From Acidobacteriota bacterium (GTDB lineage Bacteria > Acidobacteriota > Terriglobia > UBA7540), in assembly GCA_021828285.1 (NCBI GenBank), contig JAKASG010000021.1, forward strand, positions 1 through 41,921: 41,921 nt of DNA. Reading direction: 5' to 3'. Below are positions 19,164 through 28,048 of the stretch, piece by piece. A model generated the notes under the pieces. It saw nothing but the letters and a program-made list of their open reading frames with translations. It ran no database searches and was not told the DNA's origin. Within the stretch, counting starts at the first letter, position 1; every line of letters begins with the position of its first letter. The position numbers were made by a program, and so were the translations under genes.

Positions 19164-20333
19164 ATGACAGCGGGTGGTGAATTGTCTGGTCCGCGCCGGT
19201 TTGCCGTCGCCCTGACGGCGAATGCGGGGATGTTTGTGTTCGGCGTGGTGCTGCTTTTGATGGGCGCGCTGCTGCCGTCGCTCCGGGTCAATAACGCGCA
19301 GGCCGGAAGCCTGGGAGCGTTTCCGCTGGCCGGAATCTGGATGGCGACGGTCGTCATCGGACCGTTTTTGGATCTCTGGGGGTCAAAGCCCGCGCTCGTG
19401 CTGGCGCTGATTGTGACCGCCGTACCGCTCGCCGTACTTTCCTGCCTGCACAATTACGCCGAAATGGCCGGGGCCGCTTTTGCCTATGGGCTCGGCGGCG
19501 GACTGCTCAATACCACGACGAACGTTCTGATTGCGGAACTGCAGGCGGAGGGACGAGCGGCGGCTCTCAATCTGCTGGGATTTTCTTTCAGCCTGGGGGC
19601 GCTGGCGGCGCCGCTGTTGATGTCTTCGGTCGCACGATTATCGCCCGCGGCGGTCATCCGGATCCTTGCGGGCCTGACGATTGCAATTCTCATTCCGGTA
19701 AGTTTCGTTCGATTTCCTCCGCCCCAGCGCGCGGGTGCGCGTCTCGGAGAGCTGCTGAGTGCTCTGCGCCAGCCACTGGTGTGGGTATTTGGCATGATGC
19801 TGCTTTTCGAGTCCGGAAGCGAGAACTGCATGTTCGTGTGGTCAGCGAAGGTCCTGAAAGACCTGTTTCACATTGTAGCGAGCAGAGCGAACCTCGCGCT
19901 CGTGGCCTTGACCGCAGCGCTCGGTATCGGGCGACTGGTGGCGGCCGCGGCCGGGAAGCGGCTCGATGGGCGGATGTTGCTCGTCATTTGCGCGGCGCTC
20001 GAAGGGTTCGGTGCAATCCTCGCGGCCATAGGGGCAACGGCGCCGGCGATGATTGCGGGACTCATCGTCATCGGGTTCGGAATGTCCGCAATCTATCCCA
20101 CGGCGCTTGGCGTTGCCGGCGACATCTTCCCGCAGGATGCGGGCACGGTGCTGGGCGCGGTGATGGCCGTTTCGCTGGTTGGCGGCGTCGCAGGACCGAA
20201 ACTCGGCGGTTTGCTTGCGGCCCTCGGCCCTCGCCAGATCCTGTGGATTCCGCTTGTCACCGCTGCGGCGGTCGCAGCCCTCGCGATCTGGATGGGAGCC
20301 GGAGCAGGGAAGGGCGCGCTTCGTGGAGCGTGA
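19164..20333 (+). CDS. MFS transporter
   Basis: An integral inner-membrane carrier with about twelve hydrophobic helices across 389 residues. The first starts near ALTANAGMFVFGVVLLLMGA. A motif-A-like loop (GPFLDLWGSKPAL) follows helix 2, and a central basic loop (FPPPQRAGARLGE) separates the halves. The helix-11 region contains FGMSAIYPTALGVAGD, a pattern seen in fucose/glucose-type MFS carriers, so a sugar substrate is plausible given the ROK kinase just upstream. This is an inference. The start is the ATG at 19164, after GGGGAAAGG. Confidence 0.85.
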   Translation: MTAGGELSGPRRFAVALTANAGMFVFGVVLLLMGALLPSLRVNNAQAGSLGAFPLAGIWMATVVIGPFLDLWGSKPALVLALIVTAVPLAVLSCLHNYAEMAGAAFAYGLGGGLLNTTTNVLIAELQAEGRAAALNLLGFSFSLGALAAPLLMSSVARLSPAAVIRILAGLTIAILIPVSFVRFPPPQRAGARLGELLSALRQPLVWVFGMMLLFESGSENCMFVWSAKVLKDLFHIVASRANLALVALTAALGIGRLVAAAAGKRLDGRMLLVICAALEGFGAILAAIGATAPAMIAGLIVIGFGMSAIYPTALGVAGDIFPQDAGTVLGAVMAVSLVGGVAGPKLGGLLAALGPRQILWIPLVTAAAVAALAIWMGAGAGKGALRGA

Positions 20334-20414
20334 ATCTCTGCCGCGGCGCGCAACACAACCTTCGGCCGCGCTTTGCCGTCAACACATCAGCCCGGTTTGA
20401 AATCTGGAGGCAAG

Positions 20415-22352
20415 TTGAAGGGAAGGCAAAAACTGACGCTGATCGTTCTCGTGGCGCTATTGGCGGCCACGGGCATCGGGCTTTATTTAACGTCGGGGTC
20501 GAACATTTTCTCTCCTTCGGGCGCCGCGAACTCGGAGTCTCGACTCCACGCGCTCTCCATCAATGTGCGTTCTCTGAACGCGGCGGTGCGCCTGGCGCTG
20601 CTCGCGGAGACTCCGGAAGAACAACATGCTGCCCGGAACGCCCTGGACGCCGCCGATCGCGAGATGGATCTCCAGTACGCCTACTTACTTCAGCTCGCTT
20701 CGATCGAGCCGATTCCCCAAACGCCGAAAATTCTGGCGATTCAGAACAGAATCACGCAAATCAATAAGGCCATCGAAACGCGCCAGACGGAGGCGGCCCA
20801 GCTCCAGCGCGCGGTCGCGCGAGTGCGGGGAGCGCGCCGCCGCGCCCTCGAAGACCAGCTAACGGTGAGCGAAGCCGAGCTTAGCCTTCTCCATGAGGCC
20901 TTGAAAGACGCGAACTCCGAACTCGACCGGGCAGGAGGCAGTCTGAACGGGCGTCTCGACAAGCTCAAGGCGGAACACATGGCCGCCTCGGCGGAGCACG
21001 ACAATTTCAAATTCCCACCGCTTGGCACCTCGCCGGTTTCGGGGAGCATGCTCGCAAAATGGGAGCTTTGGAGGATGGTCCGATACGAAGAAGGGCAAAT
21101 CGACCGGGCGCGGCAGGAGGTTCTTGCAGACGCCGCCGCATTCGCGCGCCAGCACAACGCGCTCACGAAACTCCTGGCCACGGAAGAAGCGCAAAGAAAA
21201 GAGATGGAGCGCCATGAGCTGACGCCCGCACAAATTGCGGCCTTACTGGCTACGCCGACGGGAGGCGAGGAATCGAAGGCCCCAGGCGCGAAGGAAGCAT
21301 CGCAGGCGCAGCCTGCGCCGCCGTTGTCGCCGACAACGGTTAATCCCGCCATCGCGCTGATCCAGCGCATTTCCGCCTCCCGCTTGATGCTGCGAATTCT
21401 CGAAAGCCGGATCCAGTCCATGAACACTCTGGCCGCCGCTTATACGAAGTGGAATTCGATCGAGGCGTCCGCAGGGCGCGGCGATCTGCACAGCCTGCTC
21501 GGCGAGGTGCTGTGGATTGTGCTGTTGATGATCCTCGCCTTCTTCCTGAATCGCGTGGCCGAGCATTTTTTCAACCGCATGGCCCTTGAGCGAAAGCAGC
21601 GGACGACGCTTCAAGCGGTGGTGCGAATCACGGTGCGTGTGGCGCTCGTCATCGTCATTCTCATGATGATTTTCGGAAAGCCGCGCGAGCTTTCGACCGT
21701 ACTGGGCCTGATGGGCGCGGGCCTGGCTGTCGCGCTCCAGGACTTCATTCTTTCATTCTTCGGCTGGTTCGTGCTGATGGGCCGCCACGGCATTCACGTG
21801 GGCGATTGGGTGGAAATCAATCCCAATTCCTTCACCGGGGTGCGCGGCGAAGTCATCGAGATCACGCTCTTCCGGACGGTGCTGCTTGAAACAGGCAACT
21901 GGAACGAGCCCGGCCATCTCACGGGCCGGCAAGTCGCCTTCATGAACATGTACGCGGTGGGCGGATATTACTTCAACTTCAGCACTTCCGGCCAATGGCT
22001 ATGGGATGAATTGCAGGTGACGGTCCCGGCCGGACGCGACCCCGCGCCGCTTGTCGAAAAAATTCAGGCCCTAGTGGCGAAAGAGACCGAGAGCCACAGG
22101 GATCCTGCGGAGCGCGATTGGGAGCGGTTTTCAAGCCGGTACGGCACGCGGGCGTTCTCGACCCAGCCGACCGTCAACGTCAAGCCGACCGATCAAGGAG
22201 TGATTGCCGTCGTCCGCTACGTCACGCGAGCCGACGAGCGTACGGCGATGAGTTATCGCCTGAACCGCGAAATCGTCAGGCTGCTTCACCCGGGTGAAGA
22301 GCTTCTTCAGGTCCAGGCCGGCACCGACGACCCCGCTTCGGGCGAGCGCTGA
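20415..22352 (+). CDS. Large MscS-type mechanosensitive channel
   Basis: About 645 residues. A signal-anchor helix lies near 7-25, followed by a long charged periplasmic region (about 40-340) rich in Glu/Gln/Arg/Ala heptads, probably coiled coil. Three membrane helices come at about 360-382, 400-421 and 425-455. The pore helix region has LGLMGAGLAVALQDFILSF, then GIHVGDWVEIN and a beta domain, the MscS signature. Such channels release osmolytes on hypo-osmotic shock. The TTG at 20415 is chosen because GGAGG lies four bases upstream. TTG codons at 20373 and 20397 are alternatives. The large N-terminal domain recalls MscK/YbdG-like members, but no subfamily is certain. Confidence 0.85.
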   Translation: MKGRQKLTLIVLVALLAATGIGLYLTSGSNIFSPSGAANSESRLHALSINVRSLNAAVRLALLAETPEEQHAARNALDAADREMDLQYAYLLQLASIEPIPQTPKILAIQNRITQINKAIETRQTEAAQLQRAVARVRGARRRALEDQLTVSEAELSLLHEALKDANSELDRAGGSLNGRLDKLKAEHMAASAEHDNFKFPPLGTSPVSGSMLAKWELWRMVRYEEGQIDRARQEVLADAAAFARQHNALTKLLATEEAQRKEMERHELTPAQIAALLATPTGGEESKAPGAKEASQAQPAPPLSPTTVNPAIALIQRISASRLMLRILESRIQSMNTLAAAYTKWNSIEASAGRGDLHSLLGEVLWIVLLMILAFFLNRVAEHFFNRMALERKQRTTLQAVVRITVRVALVIVILMMIFGKPRELSTVLGLMGAGLAVALQDFILSFFGWFVLMGRHGIHVGDWVEINPNSFTGVRGEVIEITLFRTVLLETGNWNEPGHLTGRQVAFMNMYAVGGYYFNFSTSGQWLWDELQVTVPAGRDPAPLVEKIQALVAKETESHRDPAERDWERFSSRYGTRAFSTQPTVNVKPTDQGVIAVVRYVTRADERTAMSYRLNREIVRLLHPGEELLQVQAGTDDPASGER

Positions 22353-22452
22353 TTTCTGAAAACAGCAATCGCAAATGGAATCAGACGGCCAGACGCCGAT
22401 GCAAAGGCCGGTGGGCTTTACGGCGGAGGGAAGCCCCATTTCCTTTTTGGAA

Positions 22453-22911
22453 TCAAATGGGGCCGCGGGGGCGGCTCAGTTCGCTCGCCACAGCGCCGGC
22501 CATTCGGATGGGGAACGAAACGTGGACCGTGGCGTCGCTCGAGTCCACGTCAATCACCAGCCGCCCGCCTTGCTTTGAAATCAGCACGTGGTCCGTAGCG
22601 TCTTCGACCTCAACGAGCTTTGCGTCCGGGCAGCGGGCAAGGTCTTCGGTGGCCATGCGGATGGCCGGCAAATATGGCTGAACATTCCTGGTGGCCTCGC
22701 TCAATTTTCGTCGCGGCGCGATCCACAGCGCAGCGGGAACAGCAAGCGCGGGAATCGGCAGCCAAATGCGGTGGCCGCCCGGCCCTTTTTCGTGAACGTA
22801 AATGTTGAGTGTTCCGGCGCTGTAGAGCAGCGCGACCGTGATGACCAGCCCCGCCGCCATAATCAGCAGAATCCGGCCCACCGTGTGGAAAAACCCCCGG
22901 CTGCCGCCCAT
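22453..22911 (-). CDS. Membrane protein with C-terminal beta module shared with its neighbour
   Basis: A 152-residue protein of unrecognised family. Hydrophobic helices lie at about 11-32 and 48-64, followed by a cytoplasmic or periplasmic domain. Its C-terminal part (LVEVEDATDHVLISKQGG, then VIDVDSSDATVHVSFP) resembles the repeated module in the secreted protein encoded just upstream (HVRDKNDKGSQVDVKVPLAV). The ATG at 22911 lies 11 nt after that gene's stop, so the two are almost certainly one transcript and may act in one envelope structure or in signalling. Confidence 0.7.
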   Translation of the reverse strand: MGGSRGFFHTVGRILLIMAAGLVITVALLYSAGTLNIYVHEKGPGGHRIWLPIPALAVPAALWIAPRRKLSEATRNVQPYLPAIRMATEDLARCPDAKLVEVEDATDHVLISKQGGRLVIDVDSSDATVHVSFPIRMAGAVASELSRPRGPI

Positions 22912-22922
22912 TCGAATGCTCC

Positions 22923-23474
22923 TCAGTCAGAAACGTTCCGGGAATCGATCCAGATGCGCACACTTTGACTCCCGTCGTGCACGGTCACGAGCTGGACATC
23001 GCCGACGTTTTTGAGCGCGCGAATCGCCGCTTCGACATCCAATTGATTCTTACCCGCGGAAAGCAGCGCGTTCGCCACCGCCAGCGGAACCTTGACATCC
23101 ACCTGGCTGCCCTTATCGTTTTTGTCGCGCACATGGATCAGGAGAAAGCCGCCGCGCTTGGCGATGTCTACGTTCGAATCGCGCTCACGGACGGTGACGA
23201 ATTCGCCGTTCGGTGCATGGCGAACCGCCGCGAGAAGCGCGGGAAGATCAACGCCTTTGAAGTTTCCGTTGATCTCGACGCATCCATTGTGCAAGTTCCC
23301 GGCGTCGATGGCGGGAATCACTTGTTCCGCCATGGAGAGCGGCACGTTCACCCGCACCCTTTCACCTTGATCGCCCGGATTGTCCACTCGAACGTGCAGC
23401 CAGCGATCCTGAGCAGAAGCCGTCATCACGCCGGCCAATACCGCAATCACCAACCACGAAAGTTTTCGGCTCAT
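22923..23474 (-). CDS. Secreted protein with two internal beta repeats
   Basis: 183 residues from the ATG at 23474, which has GGAGG ten bases upstream. A longer frame to 23507 would bury the signal peptide. The signal peptide is SRKLSWLVIAVLAGVMTASA, with cleavage before QDRWLHV. The mature part contains a duplicated unit: HVRVDNPGDQGERVRVNVPL...FVTVRERDSNVDI and HVRDKNDKGSQVDVKVPLAV...LVTVHDGSQSVRI. Each unit pairs charged beta strands with an Ala/Leu helix. No known enzyme motif is present. It is first in a two-gene unit with the membrane protein. Confidence 0.75.
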   Translation of the reverse strand: MSRKLSWLVIAVLAGVMTASAQDRWLHVRVDNPGDQGERVRVNVPLSMAEQVIPAIDAGNLHNGCVEINGNFKGVDLPALLAAVRHAPNGEFVTVRERDSNVDIAKRGGFLLIHVRDKNDKGSQVDVKVPLAVANALLSAGKNQLDVEAAIRALKNVGDVQLVTVHDGSQSVRIWIDSRNVSD

Positions 23475-23636
23475 ATTTCCTGTTCCTCCCTCCGACAACC
23501 TATACAACGTATCCGAGTTGAAAAATGTTCCGTGGATTTCTGCATCAGTGATGGCGATGACAGAACGGGTGTTCGAGCTACCTGCTAGAATGCGTTTTGG
23601 CGCAGCGCTTAGGGGCGCGATCGGGAGGGGGACGCG

Positions 23637-24608
23637 ATGGAATTTCGAACGCTTCGAAATACCGGACTGAAGGTTTCACGGCTGTCGTTCGGCACGATGC
23701 CTTTCGGGTCCCAGGCGGACGAATCCGCGTCAATCCGGATGGTCGGCCGGTGCCTGGACGTCGGAATCAACTTCTTTGACACGGCGAATATGTACAACAA
23801 AGGCCGGGCGGAGACGATTCTTGGCAAAGCTCTTTCCGGACGCCGCGAGAAAGCGATTGTGGCGACCAAGGTTGCATTCCCGATGGGCGAGGGCCCGGAC
23901 GACAAGGGGCTTTCCCGCGCAGCCATGCGCAAGGCAATCGAGCAGAGCCTGCGCCGCCTCGCGACCGATTACGTGGACATTTATTATTTCCACAAGCCGG
24001 ACTACAACACGCCGATCGAAGAGACGCTCGAAGCGATGCAGGAATTGGTTGGGGAAGGGAAGGTGCGGTTCCCGGCGGTCTCGAATTACGCGGCGTGGCA
24101 AGTGGCTGAAATGCATGCGATCGCCGAGAAAAACGGATATAAGAAGCCGTACATTTCGCAGCCGATGTACAACCTTTTCGCGCGAGCAATCGAGGAAGAA
24201 TATTTGGCGTTTTGCGAACGCTACGGCGTCGCCGCCATCGTGTATAACCCGCTTGCCGGCGGCTTGCTCACGGGCAAACATTCGCAGGCGCAAGGGCCGC
24301 TTGCGGGCAGCCGGTTCGACAACAACCCGCTTTACCAGGGGCGCTACTGGCACGAGGTTTATTTTGCCGCGGTCGAAGAATTGCGCGAGATTGCGCGCGA
24401 TGCGGGGAAATCGCTGGTTGAACTCGCACTCCTTTGGGTGCTGGCGCAGCAACAAGTGGATTCCGTCATCCTCGGGGCTTCGCGAATGGAGCAGCTCGAA
24501 GAAAACCTCCGAGGCTGCCAAGGCCCACCGCTCGACCGGGAGACACTCGAACGCGCGGACGCCGTTTGGAAGCGCTTGCGCGGCGTGACGCCAAAATACA
24601 ATCGGTAG
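23637..24608 (+). CDS. Aldo/keto reductase
   Basis: NADPH-dependent oxidoreductase of the (beta/alpha)8 AKR superfamily. The catalytic tetrad is complete: Asp48 and Tyr53 in FFDTANMYNKG, Lys78 in VATKVAF, His119 in YYFHKPD. The later SNYAAWQ, SQPMYNLFAR, VYNPLAGGLLTG and LGASRMEQLEENL stretches match the YajO/Kvbeta-like branch, which often acts on sugars or small aldehydes. The length is 323 aa. The ATG at 23637 has GGGAGGGGG upstream. It is separate from the minus-strand pair to its left. The substrate is unknown. Confidence 0.92.
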   Translation: MEFRTLRNTGLKVSRLSFGTMPFGSQADESASIRMVGRCLDVGINFFDTANMYNKGRAETILGKALSGRREKAIVATKVAFPMGEGPDDKGLSRAAMRKAIEQSLRRLATDYVDIYYFHKPDYNTPIEETLEAMQELVGEGKVRFPAVSNYAAWQVAEMHAIAEKNGYKKPYISQPMYNLFARAIEEEYLAFCERYGVAAIVYNPLAGGLLTGKHSQAQGPLAGSRFDNNPLYQGRYWHEVYFAAVEELREIARDAGKSLVELALLWVLAQQQVDSVILGASRMEQLEENLRGCQGPPLDRETLERADAVWKRLRGVTPKYNR

Positions 24609-24689
24609 GCGAGCCGGGAGCGCCCGATCCTCCGTGCGCCGAGCCCATTCGATATCCTTCGATCCCAAATCAAGGCTCAAATCAAGGCC

Positions 24690-24718
24690 TGGCAATTTCC
24701 CGCAGCCGGGGCTATATT
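24690..24718 (+). promoter_or_regulatory. Weak candidate promoter before the GH79-like gene
   Basis: TGGCAA (24690-24695), 17 nt, TATATT (24713-24718). The -10 is good and the -35 poor. It would give a leader of about 110 nt before the ATG at 24839. Confidence 0.35.
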
Positions 24719-24838
24719 GTTGGGAAGATGTTGCCGGCCAAGGAGCATAAGTTCGCCAAAAGAGTCCGCGCTCAGGCGGAAACTGATTCCTGCGATCGTG
24801 ATATCATCGGCGGGCTGAAAGGCGGGAACCTGAAACAC

Positions 24839-26428
24839 ATGGCCATCAAACAATCGCGATTCGCTTTGGACGGCGCGTGGCCGGCTGCGTGCGCGGTGAC
24901 GGCGCTTCTGGGCTTCTCGCTTGCGCTTAGCTCATGCGGCGCGCCCGCATCGCCCCCTGTCGCGACGGTCGATGTCAACGCGCAACTTCCAGGAGCGCGA
25001 ATCCCCAAGGGATTTGCCGGCTTCAGCAATGAAGTTTCAACCGCCGGCATGGGTCTGCCGACGCCGACTGCGGAAGCTCAAGGAACCCTCTCGCGTCCAG
25101 CCGGCGTTCCCTCCGATGCCGAACTCGCTTACGTCCTCGGTGAGCCGGGCGCGCCCAACACAGGATTCTTTACGTTCATGCGAAACTTGGGGCCCGGCGT
25201 GCTGCGCCTGGGCGGAAACAGCCAGGACAACACCTGCTGGGACCCGCGAGCGGCGCCGCATCCCGCCTGGTGCCACGGACCGATCACGCCCGGGCTGCTC
25301 AAGCTCTACTCAACGGCCGTGGGCGCGGCCGGATGGAAAATGATTCTTGGGTTAAACCTGAAGCAAAATTCACCTCGCTGGGCGCTGGGCGAAGTGACGC
25401 AGGGAGTCGCGAAGGAAATTCCTGCTGACCAGATCCTTGGCTTCGAGCTCGGCAACGAGCCGAGCCTGTTCGCGCGGCCGCCGTTTCGGCCGAAGGACTA
25501 TTCTCCCGAAGATTACGTGCGGGATGCTCTCGGTTACATTCACGCCTTTCGCTCGAACCGCGTCGCCCGCCAGTATTCTTTCGTTGCGCCCGCTGATTGC
25601 TGCCAGTGGAATAATCCGCGCGACCTCGGCATTATCCTCAAGGGCATCGGACGCTTTCTGAAGCTGGTTTCCATCCACAATTACACGACGACGACCTGCG
25701 GCCATCGTAACGTAACCGTGGCGCAATTGCTTTCGCCCGAACGGATGAAGAAGTTCAACGGTCTTTCGAAAGAACTCGCTGCCGTAGCGCACACGGATCA
25801 TCTGCCCATCGCGCTCGCGGAAACCAATTCAGCTTCCTGCGGCGGCATGGCGGGCGTGAGCAACGCTTTCGCCTCCGCGGTGTGGGGCCTCAATTACATG
25901 TTCAACGTCGCCCGCGACGGATATACAAACATCAATTTTCACTTCAGCTATCGCACCGGCGGAAGCGCGTATAATCCGGTCGTAACTTTCGGCTGGAAAA
26001 ACGGAAAGAGCATGGAGTATCACAACGTCGCCCAGCCGCTCTATTACGCCCTGTATTTTTTTGCAAAAAATGCGTCCGGCGAACGCTTCCTGCCCGCGTC
26101 CGTCACGACCCAATCGAACATCTCAGCTTTTTCCACCACCGCCTGCGCGACGTGCGCTATCCATGTGTTCGTGATCAATGAGGATCTGAAGGCTTCCGGA
26201 CGGGTGGAAGTGCATCTTACCGGGCGTGCAGGCGCGGGCTCGCTGCTGATGCTCGCAGCCCCCAGCCTCGGTTCGTTGGCCGAAGGCGTCCGATACGGCG
26301 GGCAACAGTTTGATAGCGACGGCAGCATCGGCGCGCCCGAGACCACGCCCGTCGCGCGCGGCGCAAAAGGCGATTACAGCTTCGAGCTGCCCAACGCTTC
26401 CGTCGCGCTGCTCTCCATCGCCCGCTAA
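24839..26428 (+). CDS. GH79-like glycoside hydrolase lipoprotein (beta-glucuronidase type)
   Basis: 529 residues from the ATG at 24839. The N-terminus is a lipoprotein signal with lipobox LSSC (Cys33). The (beta/alpha)8 domain shows VLRLGGNSQDN, then the acid/base Glu207 in GFELGNEPSLF, SIHNYTTTTCG, and the likely nucleophile Glu328 in LAETNSAS, about 120 residues later. This matches the spacing of clan GH-A retaining enzymes and of family GH79 (heparanase and bacterial beta-glucuronidase). A beta-sandwich follows (AIHVFVINEDLKASGRVEVH). It would release glucuronic acid or a related sugar outside the cell. Upstream in-frame ATGs (for example 24728) would place about 37 polar residues before the signal peptide and are disfavoured. 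The exact substrate is unproven. Confidence 0.82.
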   Translation: MAIKQSRFALDGAWPAACAVTALLGFSLALSSCGAPASPPVATVDVNAQLPGARIPKGFAGFSNEVSTAGMGLPTPTAEAQGTLSRPAGVPSDAELAYVLGEPGAPNTGFFTFMRNLGPGVLRLGGNSQDNTCWDPRAAPHPAWCHGPITPGLLKLYSTAVGAAGWKMILGLNLKQNSPRWALGEVTQGVAKEIPADQILGFELGNEPSLFARPPFRPKDYSPEDYVRDALGYIHAFRSNRVARQYSFVAPADCCQWNNPRDLGIILKGIGRFLKLVSIHNYTTTTCGHRNVTVAQLLSPERMKKFNGLSKELAAVAHTDHLPIALAETNSASCGGMAGVSNAFASAVWGLNYMFNVARDGYTNINFHFSYRTGGSAYNPVVTFGWKNGKSMEYHNVAQPLYYALYFFAKNASGERFLPASVTTQSNISAFSTTACATCAIHVFVINEDLKASGRVEVHLTGRAGAGSLLMLAAPSLGSLAEGVRYGGQQFDSDGSIGAPETTPVARGAKGDYSFELPNASVALLSIAR

Positions 26429-26529
26429 CCGCAGCCATTCACTTTCCCTCGCCCCCCGGAGATCAAGAGGCCCGCCACTTGACAGCCAAAGATATTGCAT
26501 CCTTTTTTCCGCCGTGTGCGTATCTTCCT

Positions 26530-27096
26530 ATGGAGATGAGCCGGTTGAATGTTGCTGTCCAGGACCGGGTGGGCATTGCGCTGGACCGATCGGCTTCAGG
26601 CGACCGCTCGGCTTTCGGGGATCTGGTCGAGGAACATCAGGGGATGGTTTTCAGCCTGGCTTATCACGCACTCGGGGATTCAGCCGCGGCGGAAGACGTC
26701 GCTCAGGAAGTCTTTTTCGACCTCTATCGAAGCCTCAGCTCGATCAAGTCGCCCGGGCACTTGAAGCACTGGCTGCGGAAGACGGCCTCGCACCGCACGA
26801 TTGATGCGCTGCGGCGCCGCAGAACACCCGAAGTCAGCCTCGATGAAGTTCCCGAACCGGCGATTCCTTCCCGCAGCCCGGACCCGTTGCTCAGCCGAAA
26901 GCTGCGCGGCCTGGTGCAGACGCTTCCGGCGAAAGCGCGCATGGCCGTTATCCTTCGCTATCAGGAAGAAATGGAGTTGCAGGAAATTGCGGAGCTGCTC
27001 GGCATGCCGGTCAATTCCATCAAAAGCTCGCTGCACCGGTCGCTCGGAATTCTGAGAGAGAAGATTTCACGCTCGATGGGAGACTTTCGCGTTTGA
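26530..27096 (+). CDS. ECF (RpoE-like) sigma factor
   Basis: Extracytoplasmic-function sigma factor that directs RNA polymerase to stress promoters. Region 2 is clear: GDRSAFGDLVEEHQGMVF, then AEDVAQEVFFDLYRSL and HWLRKTASHRTIDALRRRR. Region 4 has LPAKARMAVILRYQEE and ELLGMPVNSIKSSLHRSL. The linker is short with no extra domain. Starts at 26530 or 26536 (ATG) are likely. A TTG at 26479 is also in frame but overlaps a TTGACA that could be a -35 element. It heads four overlapping or abutting genes, with the putative anti-sigma immediately after it. Confidence 0.92.
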   Translation: MEMSRLNVAVQDRVGIALDRSASGDRSAFGDLVEEHQGMVFSLAYHALGDSAAAEDVAQEVFFDLYRSLSSIKSPGHLKHWLRKTASHRTIDALRRRRTPEVSLDEVPEPAIPSRSPDPLLSRKLRGLVQTLPAKARMAVILRYQEEMELQEIAELLGMPVNSIKSSLHRSLGILREKISRSMGDFRV

Positions 27097-27461
27097 AACC
27101 ACTGGATGAGGAATTGAAATCGGCGCTGAAACGGCGCGAGCCGCCCCCAGGCTTTCGAGAGCGTGTGGCCGCCAGACTTGCGGATCCCGCGCGGACGCGA
27201 CTGCACGGCGCGCACGGGCTCGCGGCGGCGTTTCGACCGACTTGGATTCGCTGGGCCGCGGTCATGGCAGCCGCTTGCCTCGTTCTCATGGGCGCATGGG
27301 TCATCCGTCGGCGCGAGCAGCAGCGCAAGGCCGAAGCCATCCAAAGGCAAGTGATGTATGCGTTGCGGCTCGCGGCGGGAAAATTCAACGGCGCGATGCA
27401 AGCCGGCATCGTCCGGCTCGGCGCGCCAACATCCTCGAGACGAAAGGCGAACCAACGATGA
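27093..27461 (+). CDS. Putative anti-sigma factor, single-pass membrane protein
   Basis: 122 residues. The TTG start overlaps the sigma-factor stop (TTGA at 27093-27096), so translation is coupled. The N-terminal ~50 residues are charged and cytoplasmic (ELKSALKRREPPPGFRERVA), resembling short anti-sigma N-termini. One membrane helix spans about 52-70 (WAAVMAAACLVLMGAWVI), and a periplasmic tail carries RREQQRKAEAIQRQV. It lacks the HxxxCxxC zinc motif. The assignment rests mainly on position and topology. The alternative is an uncharacterised membrane partner. Confidence 0.7.
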   Translation: MKPLDEELKSALKRREPPPGFRERVAARLADPARTRLHGAHGLAAAFRPTWIRWAAVMAAACLVLMGAWVIRRREQQRKAEAIQRQVMYALRLAAGKFNGAMQAGIVRLGAPTSSRRKANQR

Positions 27462-28048
27462 AAAAACAGAAGATTCTGATTTCCCTTTGTAGCCTTGCGG
27501 CGCTTGCGATCATCGGCGGCGCGGCGGCGCGAGCCCAGCAATCCGCGCGCCTGGCCCTCCATCACCTCAATCGTCTCGCTGCAAAGGCCGACGAAGTGGA
27601 TGAAGTCAATCTCGACGGCGCCATGCTCAGGTTCGCGGCGCAGTTCATGGGCCACGACAAGAATGATCCGGACGCGGCCAAAGTCCGGGCCATGATTGAA
27701 AAGCTACAGGGAATTTACATCAAGAACTTCGAATTCGACAAGCCGGGCGAATACACTCCCGCCGACGTGGAATTGGTTCGCCGGCAGCTTCAAGGTCCCG
27801 AGTGGCACAAGATGGTTAACGTCCGGAGCAAGCGCGACAGCGAGACAACCGAAATTTATTATCTGGGCGGTGCGAATCATATGCGCGGCCTCGTCATCCT
27901 CGACGCCGAGCCGAAAGAGTTTGCCGTCGTGGATATTGTCGGGCCGATTGATCCCGAAGAATTGAGCGAACTGGGCGGGCACATGGGGATTCCGGCAGTG
28001 GCTGTGATGAAGGGTGGAAAGGAGGCGACCGGTGCGAAAGGGAAGTGA
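27458..28048 (+). CDS. Secreted DUF4252-like protein
   Basis: 196 residues. The ATG at 27458 overlaps the previous stop (ATGA). The signal peptide is KKQKILISLCSLAALAIIGG, with cleavage likely after ARA. The mature part follows the DUF4252 pattern: LNRLAAKADEVDEVNL, then EKLQGIYIKNFEFDKPGEY, VRRQLQGPEWHKMVNVRSKR, TEIYYLGG and VVDIVGPIDPEELSEL. DUF4252 proteins are small exported proteins found beside ECF sigma factors in several phyla, and their function is unknown. Here it is probably a regulon member or part of the sensing apparatus. Confidence 0.8.
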   Translation: MKKQKILISLCSLAALAIIGGAAARAQQSARLALHHLNRLAAKADEVDEVNLDGAMLRFAAQFMGHDKNDPDAAKVRAMIEKLQGIYIKNFEFDKPGEYTPADVELVRRQLQGPEWHKMVNVRSKRDSETTEIYYLGGANHMRGLVILDAEPKEFAVVDIVGPIDPEELSELGGHMGIPAVAVMKGGKEATGAKGK

